From Marinibacterium sp. (GTDB taxonomy: Bacteria > Pseudomonadota > Alphaproteobacteria > Rhodobacterales > Rhodobacteraceae), in NCBI GenBank assembly GCA_017643305.1, contig JAEPNQ010000005.1:1-64000 (forward strand): DNA of 64,000 nucleotides, read 5' to 3'. The notes beneath the pieces are model-generated. The model did no database searches. It saw nothing but the letters and a program-made list of their open reading frames with translations, and was not told where the DNA came from. Position 1 is the stretch's first letter, and each line of letters begins with the position of its first letter. This document shows, piece after piece, positions 35,301 to 42,866 of the stretch. A program made the position numbers and the translations under genes.

Positions 35301-35350
35301 TCGTGGATCCGGTGTTCTACGACAAGGACGGGGATAAGCAGAATGTCTGA
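32345..35350 (+). CDS. soxA: sarcosine oxidase alpha subunit
   Basis: Large subunit, 1001 residues. N-terminal ferredoxin-like fold (FAGDTLASALLANDKMLVGR then SFKYHRPRGV), NAD-binding domain with VVIGGGVAGLQAARVAGEAG at about 175-194 and VMLASAVRDYVVNYGVAPGQ, and a C-terminal GcvT-like aminomethyltransferase half (from about residue 600) that binds tetrahydrofolate and yields methylene-THF. Length is normal. It overlaps soxD upstream by four bases and soxG downstream by eight, so subunit synthesis is coupled. Confidence 0.95.
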   Translation: MSLRLRDGGRLIDRSARMAFQFDGRSLTGFAGDTLASALLANDKMLVGRSFKYHRPRGVVASGAEEPNALVNLAQGGTFEPNQRATTTELFDGLTATSQNHWPSLEHDIGAVNSSLARFLPAGFYYKTFIHPRPFWKHIYEPFIRQSAGLGKAPKDRDADRYEHFYYFCDLVVIGGGVAGLQAARVAGEAGAKVLLLEQSAHWGGRAPVDGGEIDGRPAEAWVTDTLAVLEAMPNVTLRSRCMGAGVYDHGYLLAYERLTDHAPQADGPRHRLWRIRTQQIITATGAIERPLSFAGNDIPGVMLASAVRDYVVNYGVAPGQRTVVVTNNDDGYRTAICLKQAGLDVPRILDARETGGGALMEEARALGIRIDCGRAVGKVQGGKRVKSVQVCAQKGSGSALEEVACDAVAMSGGWSPVVHLWSHCGGKLVWDDVQAHFRPDADRPPLGRSGQGFVAVAGAANGALTGAVADADAMARGVVQAIGLKPGKGIAPAETQPEELPIEPVWLMPAQAKTELKAKAWLDYQNDVKVSDVQLAAREGFESVEHTKRYTTLGMATDQGKLSNINGLAILSDALGQPIPQTGTTTFRPPYTPISMGAIAGEARGDIFQPVRETPMYGWNDSNGADWEPVGHWRRPYAYVRSGETVHDAVMREVTNTRENVGLLDASTLGKLIVKGPDAGKFLDMLYTNMMSTLKPGRCRYGLMCTENGFLTDDGVVARIDEDTFLCHTTTGGADRIHAHMEEWLQTEWWDWQVYVANVTEQYAQIGVVGPKARAVLETLGGMDLSAEALPFMAWADGKIGAFDARAYRVSFSGELSYEIAVPASRGQAFWDALLEAGKAHGIMPYGTEALHIMRAEKGFIMIGDETDGTVIPQDLGLNWAISKKKDDYLGKRAQERVHMTDPDRWKLVGLETVDGSVLPDGAYAVAEGTNANGQRNMQGRVTSTYHSPTLGKGIAMGLVKHGPDRMGEVLEFPGTDGTVFKAKIVDPVFYDKDGDKQNV

Positions 35351-35909
35351 GGCTGTCAGCTCTCTACAGAGTGCGGAATTCGAAGGGCTGGCCCGCGTGG
35401 CGGAGGCCGGTTTGCAGGGCATGATCACCCTGCGTGGTGATCTGGGCGCGCGCGCGGTCCGGGCCGCGGTCAAGGCCGCGTTTGGTGTCGATGTCCCAGA
35501 TGTGAACAATGTGGCGTCTGCCGGGCACATGGGCGTTTGCTGGATGTCGCCGGACGAACTGCTGTTGCTCTGCCCGCACGGGGAAGCGGAGGCAAAGGTG
35601 GCCGAACTGGGCACAGCATTGGCCAAACAACATCATCTGGCCGTGAATGTGTCCGACGCGCGGGCGATGTTCCAGGTCAAAGGTTCCGGTGGGCGGGAAG
35701 TTTTGGGCAAACTCTGCCCGTTGGATTTCGCACCCGGCAAGTTTGAACCAGGCCAGATCCGCCGCACCCGCATGGCGCAGGTTCCGGCGGCGGTGTGGAT
35801 GGACGGCGTCGACACCTTTCGTGTCGTCTGCTTCCGTTCCATGGCCCGCTATGTTTTTGGGGCATTGAAGGCGGCGGCAGACCCGGCATCAGGGGTTGGG
35901 GTGTACTGA
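35343..35909 (+). CDS. soxG: sarcosine oxidase gamma subunit
   Basis: Fourth subunit, 188 residues, related to the folate-binding GcvT fold. Recognisable parts: GMITLRGDLGARAVRAAVKA, HMGVCWMSPDELLLLCP, and VNVSDARAMFQVKGSGGREV followed by LGKLCPLDF. The ATG at 35343 lies inside the end of soxA; an upstream longer frame only shadows soxA. The operon ends here; a short hairpin (CCGTTCT/AAGAACGG near 35951) follows but lacks a T run. Confidence 0.92.
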   Translation: MSEAVSSLQSAEFEGLARVAEAGLQGMITLRGDLGARAVRAAVKAAFGVDVPDVNNVASAGHMGVCWMSPDELLLLCPHGEAEAKVAELGTALAKQHHLAVNVSDARAMFQVKGSGGREVLGKLCPLDFAPGKFEPGQIRRTRMAQVPAAVWMDGVDTFRVVCFRSMARYVFGALKAAADPASGVGVY

Positions 35910-36011
35910 ATCCAACGCTTTGGCCGTGGGGCTGACATACGCGCCAAACCGTTCTGACAAGAACGGGGCGGGCCGTGCGGCTTGTCACATGAAAACCCCG
36001 GTTATGCAGGG

Positions 36012-36776
36012 CTAGTCACAGAAAACGAAAGCCTGAAATTTTTCCAGTGTGTCGGGATGGGTCAGCGCATCGCTGATCGTGGTGGCATTGCCGATATCAC
36101 CAAGACAGCGGCCATAAAACGACAGCTGATCGGCCAGCGCGCCCATCGCCCGCGCCCTTGCATCGTGATCCAGATATGGCGCGTGGGTTGACAGATAGAG
36201 CGTGGGGCGATGCGCACGCAGCCAAGGCAGAAGCGCGGGCATCACCGTAAATTCGGCGCCTTCGATGTCCATCTTGACCAGAGATACCTGGCTCAGATCG
36301 GTTTCGGCCGCGAACACATTCCAGGCCAGCGTCACGGCGGCAAACCCTTCGCCGCCGGTGTTTAGCAGGCTGGTCATGCTGTAACCGGTTTCACCGCCAA
36401 AGCTGGCCATGCGGGCGATCCCGGTTTCATCCGACAAAGCAACGGGCAGGGCGAAGACGTTCTTTAGCCCGTTCAGCTCAATATTCCACGCCAGATGCCG
36501 GTACGCGCGCGGGTCGGGTTCAAAACACCACACCCGCCGGGCCTTGCGCGCTGCATACAAAACGGTCGGCCCGATCCATGCCCCGATATCCAGGTAATCG
36601 CGCTGCGGGTCGAGATACCGGTCAAGCACCTGAAATGTTTCGGGTTCCCACGTGCCGGAACTGGCCTTACGCCAGAACTTGCTGTGATAGGGATCGCACT
36701 GAAACCGTTCACCTGCCAGATTTACAGGCACATAGCCGCGTGCGCGGTACCGTCTTTTGCGCCAGGCTGTCAGCAT
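36012..36776 (-). CDS. FkbM-family methyltransferase
   Basis: SAM-dependent methyltransferase, 254 residues. The glycine-rich SAM motif reads LDIGAWIGPTVLYAARKARR at about residues 64-83, followed by CFEPDPRAYRHLAWNIELNG and the FkbM block VSLVKMDIEGAEF. FkbM members O-methylate sugars or polyketides; here no glycan cluster is present and the acceptor is unknown. I start at ATG 36776, which has AGGAGGG six bases upstream; earlier ATGs in frame lack a ribosome site. It is divergent from sodB. Confidence 0.87.
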   Translation of the reverse strand: MLTAWRKRRYRARGYVPVNLAGERFQCDPYHSKFWRKASSGTWEPETFQVLDRYLDPQRDYLDIGAWIGPTVLYAARKARRVWCFEPDPRAYRHLAWNIELNGLKNVFALPVALSDETGIARMASFGGETGYSMTSLLNTGGEGFAAVTLAWNVFAAETDLSQVSLVKMDIEGAEFTVMPALLPWLRAHRPTLYLSTHAPYLDHDARARAMGALADQLSFYGRCLGDIGNATTISDALTHPDTLEKFQAFVFCD

Positions 36777-36864
36777 CGCCTTCCCTCCTGCCATTCGGCC
36801 CTTGACCTGAGGGGGTCCGCGCCGCATGTAACGGGGGAACCAACATTCAGCGGGAGGCGCACCA

Positions 36865-37464
36865 ATGGCGTTTGAACTACCGGATCTTCCTTATGCACAT
36901 GATGCACTGGCTTCCAAGGGGATGAGCCAGGAAACGCTCGAATATCATCATGATCTGCACCACAAGGCCTATGTCGACAACGGCAACAAGCTGATCGCCG
37001 GGACCGAATGGGACGGCAAATCGATGGAAGATATCATCACAGGCACCTATGACGCCTCTGCGGTTGCGCAGAACGGCATCTTCAACAACATCTCCCAGCT
37101 GTGGAACCACAACCAGTTCTGGGAAATGATGGGACCGGGCGCTAGCGCCATGCCGGGTGATCTGGAAAAGGCCCTGATCGAAAGCTTTGGCTCGGTTGAC
37201 GAATTCAAATCCCAGTTCTCCGCTGCGGGTGCGGGCCAGTTCGGCTCCGGCTGGGCGTGGCTGGTGAAAAACGCAGATGGTTCCTTGGCGGTGACCAAGA
37301 CAGAAAACGGCGTGAACCCGCTCTGCTTCGGCCAGACCGCGCTGCTGGGCTGCGACGTGTGGGAACATTCCTACTACATCGACTTCCGCAACAAGCGCCC
37401 GGCCTACCTGACCAACTTCCTGGACAACCTGGTCAACTGGGAAAACGTCGCCTCGCGTATGTAA
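36865..37464 (+). CDS. sodB: superoxide dismutase, Fe/Mn type
   Basis: Cytoplasmic enzyme that dismutates superoxide, 199 residues. Metal ligands are visible in LEYHHDLHHKAYV, QLWNHNQFW and DVWEHSYYIDF. The glutamine in NISQLWNHN occupies the position typical of iron enzymes, so Fe (or cambialistic) use is favoured. FGSGWAWLVKN is the usual core. GGGAGG upstream supports the ATG. A strong terminator follows. Confidence 0.95.
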   Translation: MAFELPDLPYAHDALASKGMSQETLEYHHDLHHKAYVDNGNKLIAGTEWDGKSMEDIITGTYDASAVAQNGIFNNISQLWNHNQFWEMMGPGASAMPGDLEKALIESFGSVDEFKSQFSAAGAGQFGSGWAWLVKNADGSLAVTKTENGVNPLCFGQTALLGCDVWEHSYYIDFRNKRPAYLTNFLDNLVNWENVASRM

Positions 37465-37489
37465 GCGGCACGACAGTTCAGAATGCGAA

Positions 37490-37517
37490 ACCCCGCGTCG
37501 AGGACGCGGGGTTTTTT
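37490..37517 (+). terminator. intrinsic terminator after sodB
   Basis: A perfect 10-bp GC-rich stem, ACCCCGCGTC/GACGCGGGGT, with a three-base loop and a run of T. The 195 bp between this and the next (minus-strand) gene show no convincing gene. Confidence 0.9.
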
Positions 37518-37711
37518 GATGTGGTTATGGCTGGGGACTTTGGAGGCAGGGTATCGTTGTTGCCGATGGCCCCCCTTTGTCGGTCCGCGTATCGTGCAAC
37601 GCTGCCGTGGCCACAGCAGTTTCACGTACACTGTCCATCGCAAACGAAGTCAGCTCATTACGCCCGTCGGGCATCCACGTGCTGGCGCCGATGCCAAACT
37701 CATACGCAGGC

Positions 37712-38671
37712 CTATTTGCCCGCCAGCATCTGCTCCACCAGCATTTGCACCCGCAGACCTTCCTCGGGGGTTGCCAACCGGTTGGGCTTGCCGCCGACGC
37801 ACAGCAGCAGATCATCCAGCTGCGCCTTGAGGCTTGCGCCGCGCGGATCGGCAGGGCGTGCGTCGAACTCCTCGAACGGTCCGCCGTCGGACATGGCATC
37901 AATGTAAAACTCGGTGATGCGGCGGCTGGCCTTTGACCCTTTGATAGTCAATTCCTGACGATCCGGCTGGGCGCCGCCCACGCTGGCCATCACGGTGACG
38001 GGTCGGCCATCTGCAGTCTCCAGCCGTGCCAGCATTTGGGTTTCGCACAGCGTCGGATCTTCCGGATAGGATGGGTGTGCGGAAACCACAGAAAGCGGGC
38101 CCAGAATACGTTCTGAGAAAAACAGAAAGTGGGAAATGACCTCCCGTGTCATCCCGCCTTCGTCCCGGAACCGCAACCAATCTGCAGCCTTCTGCCAGGC
38201 CCGGGGCCAGTTCGGATAGGTGACAACGATATCGGCCCCCAGCATATCACCCAGAACGCCCGTCTTTGCCGCGTGATCGACCCCGGTCATCGCAGCCCCT
38301 GCCGCTTGGGTGAAATTCACTGCCGCCGGAACGCCGCGCGCCTCCAGATGGGCCACCAGCGCTTTGCTTTCGGTGATATCGACGCCCAGTGGCTTTTCCA
38401 GGAACACCGCCTTGCCCGCATCCGCCGCGGCCATCGCATAGGCCTTGCGCGGAGCAGGCGGGCAGGCGAGGTAGACCAGATCGACCGCCGCGATCGCGGC
38501 CTCGGGGCTGTCCACGATCACTGCATCCGGGGCCAGCGCCTGGGCCGCAGTGCAGGCCTCCGGGTCCGGATCCCACAGCGCAACGGGCGCGTATCCGGGG
38601 TGCCGGGCCATGTGTTCCAGCATGCGCCGGCCCATGATTCCCAGCCCGATAATGGCGGTCTTGAGTGTCAT
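37712..38671 (-). CDS. Gfo/Idh/MocA-family oxidoreductase
   Basis: NAD(P)-dependent sugar or cyclitol dehydrogenase-like protein, 319 residues. N-terminal Rossmann motif IGLGIMGRRMLEHMA, the EKP motif in VFLEKPLGVD (catalytic-domain entry), and a C-terminal alpha/beta domain including MTREVISHFLFFSERILGP. The substrate is not predictable. It is downstream of the acetamidase/formamidase-type gene with a 16-bp gap, so they probably share a transcript. Confidence 0.88.
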   Translation of the reverse strand: MTLKTAIIGLGIMGRRMLEHMARHPGYAPVALWDPDPEACTAAQALAPDAVIVDSPEAAIAAVDLVYLACPPAPRKAYAMAAADAGKAVFLEKPLGVDITESKALVAHLEARGVPAAVNFTQAAGAAMTGVDHAAKTGVLGDMLGADIVVTYPNWPRAWQKAADWLRFRDEGGMTREVISHFLFFSERILGPLSVVSAHPSYPEDPTLCETQMLARLETADGRPVTVMASVGGAQPDRQELTIKGSKASRRITEFYIDAMSDGGPFEEFDARPADPRGASLKAQLDDLLLCVGGKPNRLATPEEGLRVQMLVEQMLAGK

Positions 38672-38687
38672 TTTTGTGATCCTTCGT

Positions 38688-39638
38688 TCAGTCGGCGCTG
38701 CCAGCCAGCAACGCGGTTTCCATCATCATATGCACACCCTTGTTGCCGTTCACCGTTTGTGTGATCCGCAGATCCCCGGCCAGCGAGCAGAGCATGTAGG
38801 CATCTTCCCGGCTCAACCCAGTGCGGTCGACAATCCAGGCGATCATGTCGCGAAGGGCCATTTCCGCGCATCGGTTCAGATCCTCGTGCATCCCCATCGT
38901 GATCAGATGGGTCGGGGTCTGCGCGCGTGGATAGTTCAGCTGCAGATCATCCCGCAGCACAAACCGGAACGTTCCCTGCAGGGCCGTTTCGATGGCGGTC
39001 ACGCAAACCTCCCCATCACCCTGCGCGCCATGTCCGTCGCCGCAGGAAAACAGCGCGCCGTTGGTGAAGACAGGCAGGTACAGCGTGGTGCCCGCTACCA
39101 GTTCCTTATTGTCCAGATTTCCGCCGTGCGCGCGCGGTTGGATGGTGGAAATACGGCCCCAGTTGAGCGGTGGGGCCACGCCCATCACGCCGAAAAACGG
39201 CTTCATCGGCAATGCCAGCCCCCAGGACAGATCCGCCATCATCGTGTCGCGGTTTAATGGAATGATTGTTGTGCGCGCCTCTTGGAAATCGTCAGGCAAC
39301 GTCCCTGCCAGGGGGCGGATGATGTTCCAGCCCCAGTTCTGACGCAGTTGCACATCGACGATCTGCACCTCCAGCACCTGGCCGGGCCTTGCTCCGGAAA
39401 TGGCAACCGGACCGGTCAGAATATGACCAGGCAACTGGCGGGGGGAGTGGGCGTGGATCTCCAGCAGTTCGGGGGGAATTTCAAATCCGGCCTCGGCGGA
39501 AGGGGTGTGTTCCGGCCCGCCAGATACGGTTTCAATCACCACCGTCTCGCCGCTCTCCACCTCCAGAACCGGGTCCAGAGTTGCATCAAAATAACCCCAG
39601 GCACAGGTGTCTGGGCTGGCTTTCAGGCGCGTTACCAT
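38688..39638 (-). CDS. acetamidase/formamidase family protein
   Basis: A 316-residue FmdA/AmdA-type hydrolase expected to release ammonia from short-chain amides. Family landmarks: GPVAISGARPGQVLEVQIVD at about residue 97, PLAGTLPDDF, GVMGVAPPLNWGRISTI, and GALFSCGDGHGAQGDGEVC with the conserved Asp/His cluster. Formamidase and acetamidase cannot be separated by eye. Paired with a Gfo/Idh oxidoreductase downstream; no importer is adjacent. Confidence 0.87.
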   Translation of the reverse strand: MVTRLKASPDTCAWGYFDATLDPVLEVESGETVVIETVSGGPEHTPSAEAGFEIPPELLEIHAHSPRQLPGHILTGPVAISGARPGQVLEVQIVDVQLRQNWGWNIIRPLAGTLPDDFQEARTTIIPLNRDTMMADLSWGLALPMKPFFGVMGVAPPLNWGRISTIQPRAHGGNLDNKELVAGTTLYLPVFTNGALFSCGDGHGAQGDGEVCVTAIETALQGTFRFVLRDDLQLNYPRAQTPTHLITMGMHEDLNRCAEMALRDMIAWIVDRTGLSREDAYMLCSLAGDLRITQTVNGNKGVHMMMETALLAGSAD

Positions 39639-39986
39639 AGTGCGGTGTCTCCTCAGGGGCGGGGATTTTCAGGCGGCAGAGTGAGGGTAAATCAGCAAAG
39701 CCCAAGGTCAAAGTCTTTCCCGACGTCTCTCCCGCCCGCTTAACAGCCCCCCATCTGTTTCGCACCGTTGAGGTCAGGGAGGACCCTGCCATGTTGAAGC
39801 TGTGCCGCGATGCCAGCTTTGGCGGAGGAGGGTTTCAGGGCCAACAGCAACTGGAGGAACGCGATGCGGTTTCCGGTGCGGCCTTCAGCGATACGCTGTT
39901 TGCCAAGTGTATAGCCGAGCAGGCTGTCAAGATCGCGGAGGGGGAGGATCAGCTGTTCAGACCCCCGCTGGCCGCGCATCGCTTGT
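39639..39986. other. intergenic stretch with a possible 92-codon plus-strand gene
   Basis: On the plus strand an ATG at 39791 has a strong AGGGAGGA site seven bases upstream and opens 92 codons to 40069, running 83 bases into the convergent GNAT gene. Its product (for example QQQLEERDAVSGAAFSDTLF then AEQAVKIAEGEDQLF) matches nothing I know. A minus-strand frame of 79 codons (39740-39979) covers the same DNA. At most one is real; the ribosome site favours the plus strand. Confidence 0.35.
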
Positions 39987-40814
39987 TTACCCCAGCTCCA
40001 GCGTCGCGACCGAGGAAATTCCGGGCGTGCCGGTCGGGGCAGGGCCCTTGTACATGCGTGCGGTGTTGAACGGCACGTTCATATCATGGCCGGCGCACCA
40101 GTCAGACAGTTCCGTCTGCGCGCGGTCCACGTCGATGATCAGCGGCCCGTCCGGCACTGCTGTCGCGACCGCTGCCAACAAGTCCGTGGCCCGCGCCATA
40201 TCCGGCGCCATCAGCGGGCCGATCTTGGCGCCGTCGCTGCAAGCCCGCCACGTGATGCAGGCTTTTGGGCCGGTGCCGTCATCCCAGACCAGCGTCTTGC
40301 GGCTGTCCGTGCCGGTTAGCCACGGGCGCAGGAATGCGCTGCGGGCGTAGCCCTGCACCTCAAGATCCAAGGCCTGCAGTGCCGGCAAATCCGTTAGGTT
40401 CATCGCCCGCACCTGCGGTGCCATCGCCCCGGGAAACCGGCCCACATGGCGCAGGGTTTGCCCGGCCAGTTCAAAGCCAGACTTGCGGTAATTGTTCTGC
40501 TGGTCCGGCACACCGTCCAGCCCCACTGTCCGGTTGCCCGCATGTCGCAAGGCGTGCTGCCACAGTCCATACCCGACTCCGCGGCCGCGATAGGCGGGCA
40601 GGCAGAGGTAGAGCCCGAGAAAGGCAAAATCCGCCGTGTGATTGACGACCGAAATGGCCGCCACGATCTGCCCGTCTTCTTCGGCCACGAAGAACCCGTC
40701 CGGATCGGCGGCAAAGAATGCATCGGCGTCGGTCAGGCCTGGGTTCCAGCCTTCGGCGGCGGCCCAGTCCAGCACGGTATCCAGCTCGGAGCGGGTCATG
40801 TTGCGGTTGGTCAT
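39987..40814 (-). CDS. GNAT N-acetyltransferase
   Basis: A 275-residue acetyltransferase. The N-terminal half is a full GNAT domain: VLDWAAAEGWNPGLTDADAF, GFFVAEEDGQIVAAISVV and the acetyl-CoA loop LPAYRGRGVGYGLWQHAL. The C-terminal half resembles the second domain of two-domain GNATs (also called GNAT/DUF1248-like), with DLEVQGYARSAFLRPWL. I chose ATG 40814 with CGGAGA upstream; the longer frame begins in non-coding DNA. Substrate unknown. Confidence 0.85.
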   Translation of the reverse strand: MTNRNMTRSELDTVLDWAAAEGWNPGLTDADAFFAADPDGFFVAEEDGQIVAAISVVNHTADFAFLGLYLCLPAYRGRGVGYGLWQHALRHAGNRTVGLDGVPDQQNNYRKSGFELAGQTLRHVGRFPGAMAPQVRAMNLTDLPALQALDLEVQGYARSAFLRPWLTGTDSRKTLVWDDGTGPKACITWRACSDGAKIGPLMAPDMARATDLLAAVATAVPDGPLIIDVDRAQTELSDWCAGHDMNVPFNTARMYKGPAPTGTPGISSVATLELG

Positions 40815-41348
40815 CTTGGCCAATCTCCGGAGCTTGGGGCACGCATAAACGGCCCCGATGAATGGGGCCCTGTAGGATGGCACCACTGTCAGAAGAGGAG
40901 TTCGAATCTGTCAAGATTAGAAAGCTGCCTGGCCTCGATCAACAGCGTTTTGCCCGTCAGATCATCTGCCCGAACCTGTCTTCCCTGCAATCATCCCTCA
41001 CATTGGGGGCTATGCAAAACCCATACATCTCGCAAAATGCTCTCTTTTGCGATTGGTCGGGTAGGCTTGGTCTCGACACTGGTTTACAACACGGACTATT
41101 CAGCGATTTTGACGATTTGGAGGCGTCCGGCCAGTTTCGGGTTTGTCGCCTCCGGAACCGTGCGCGGATAACTCGGACCCGCCTGACACAATCTTTTGGC
41201 AATCCGGGGAAGTTTTCTTCTTGTCCCCAGGCTTGAAGGGGGCGGAATTTGGATAGACTGTCTGTCGCGGCGCAAGGTTGGCAGCTTGCAAATGTCTGCA
41301 ATTTGCCGCACGCCCATGGGCATCGGGCTGATCTGAAAAGGAAACCGG
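40815..41348. other. 534-bp stretch without a recognised gene
   Basis: Frames on both strands exceed 100 codons, but they lack protein-like motifs and have no good starts, so I treat them as chance. The DNA is less GC-rich than its surroundings. I see no tRNA, rRNA or terminator; the rarD promoter is presumably at its right end. Confidence 0.5.
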
Positions 41349-42299
41349 GTGTCCAATACTCGCACAGGGATACTGGCCATGGTCGGGGCCTGCACGATCT
41401 GGGGTCTGTCGCCGGTCTATTACAAACTGCTCGACCATATTCCTCCGTTGGAAGTGCTGGCCCATCGCACCCTTTGGTCATTTGTCTTCTTTGCTGGCGT
41501 TTTGTTGTTTCAGGGCCGGTTGCGCCAGATGGTTGGGGTGATGACCAACCGGAGGCAAGCGCTGGTGGTTGTGCTGGCCTCGGCCAACATCTCGGTCAAC
41601 TGGTTCCTGTTCATCTATGCTACGATGATTGGTCGCAACACCGAAACCAGCATCGGATATTTCATCTTCCCGCTGGTCGCGGTGATGATCGGCTATGTCA
41701 CCTTCGGCGAACGGCTGAACCTGTTTCAGAAATTTGCCGTGGCGCTGGGTGTGCTGGCGGTACTGGTCCTGACCGTGGGGTTGGGCAGCCCGCCGTGGAT
41801 CTCGCTCATACTGGCGTCAACATTCGGCATCTATGGCATGATCAAGAAACAACTGCCGCTTGGGCCGGTCCTGTCGGTGACCTGTGAGGTTCTCGTGCTG
41901 GTCCCGATCGCGTTGTTGGTGATCGGCTATCAGCACGGCGCAGGACAGGGCGCTTTTGGCCCGTCCTTGCGGGACATTGCGTTGCTTTTGTTTTCTGGCC
42001 CGATCACCGCCTTGCCGCTGATCCTGTTCAGCGCAGCTGCCCGGCGTGTGGACCTGTCCACCGTCGGTGTCCTGCAATACATAAACCCGACGCTGCAATT
42101 CCTGTGTGCCGCGCTGATCTTTGGCGAAACCATGTCGCTGTGGCATGGGATCGCGTTTCCAATGATCTGGTGCGCGTTGGCGCTCTATTCTATCGCACTC
42201 TGGCGTCAGGAGGAGGCAGCGCCCAAGGCCGCCATTGCGGATTCAGGTGTATCTACCACTGTCAGGAACCCGCCAAGCGACGGATCTGCAAAGCCCTGA
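41349..42299 (+). CDS. rarD: EamA-family transporter RarD
   Basis: A 316-residue inner-membrane permease of the RarD subgroup of the DMT superfamily, with ten hydrophobic segments. RarD signatures are ILAMVGACTIWGLSPVYYKL at the N-terminus, LEVLAHRTLWSF, and NWFLFIYATMIGRNTETSIG. The start is a GTG preceded by AAAAGGA. Despite the historic chloramphenicol link, the substrate is unknown. Its last 94 bases are shared with the convergent LOG-family gene, so its C-terminal tail (after ALWRQEEAAPK) may be an incidental extension. Confidence 0.88.
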   Translation: MSNTRTGILAMVGACTIWGLSPVYYKLLDHIPPLEVLAHRTLWSFVFFAGVLLFQGRLRQMVGVMTNRRQALVVVLASANISVNWFLFIYATMIGRNTETSIGYFIFPLVAVMIGYVTFGERLNLFQKFAVALGVLAVLVLTVGLGSPPWISLILASTFGIYGMIKKQLPLGPVLSVTCEVLVLVPIALLVIGYQHGAGQGAFGPSLRDIALLLFSGPITALPLILFSAAARRVDLSTVGVLQYINPTLQFLCAALIFGETMSLWHGIAFPMIWCALALYSIALWRQEEAAPKAAIADSGVSTTVRNPPSDGSAKP

Positions 42300-42757
42300 G
42301 CGATCACGTGATCGACCAGCGCCAGCAGAGGGTCCCAATAGCCTTCTGTGTTCAGGATCAGGATGGGTTTGTCATGCAGGCCCAGCTGCCGCCAAGTCAG
42401 GACCTCGAACAATTCGTCGAGCGACCCCGCGCCGCCCGGCAGAACCACCACGGCGTCGGCATTCATCAACATGACCTTTTTGCGTTCATGCATGGTTTCG
42501 GTCACGACAAATCGGGTCAGGTCGGTCTTGCCCACCTCCCATTCCAGCAGATGGGTCGGGATTACCCCAAACGTGTCCCCGCCAGCGGCCTGCGCGGCGC
42601 GCGCCACGACCCCCATCAGTCCCACGTCGCCGGCGCCGTAGACCAGCCGCCAGCCGGCCGCCGCGATGGCAGCGCCCAGTGCATCGGCGGCCTGCGCATA
42701 GGCAGGCATTGCCCCCGGACGCGATCCGCAATAGACACAGACGGATTTGACGGTCAT
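42206..42757 (-). CDS. LOG-family protein (cytokinin riboside 5'-monophosphate phosphoribohydrolase type)
   Basis: A 183-residue Rossmann-like protein once annotated as lysine decarboxylase. Conserved motifs: VCVYCGSRPG at the N-terminus, LVYGAGDVGLMGVVA, HERKKVMLMNADAVVVLPGG and AGSLDELFEV. The catalytic motif PGGxGTxxE appears as PGGAGSLDE, with Ser for Thr. LOG enzymes remove ribose phosphate from N6-modified AMP or other nucleotides; in bacteria they may salvage or degrade nucleotides. It overlaps rarD tail-to-tail by 94 bases. Confidence 0.9.
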   Translation of the reverse strand: MTVKSVCVYCGSRPGAMPAYAQAADALGAAIAAAGWRLVYGAGDVGLMGVVARAAQAAGGDTFGVIPTHLLEWEVGKTDLTRFVVTETMHERKKVMLMNADAVVVLPGGAGSLDELFEVLTWRQLGLHDKPILILNTEGYWDPLLALVDHVIAQGFADPSLGGFLTVVDTPESAMAALGAASS

Positions 42758-42866
42758 GGCGTGGCCTCTGGTCGGTTAAAACGGTGGATTTTCCCCGTGA
42801 TAGCCGGATTGGAAGACAGCCTCAACCGACCGTAAGCGGGTTCAGGCGTTGTGGGGATTGACGCAT

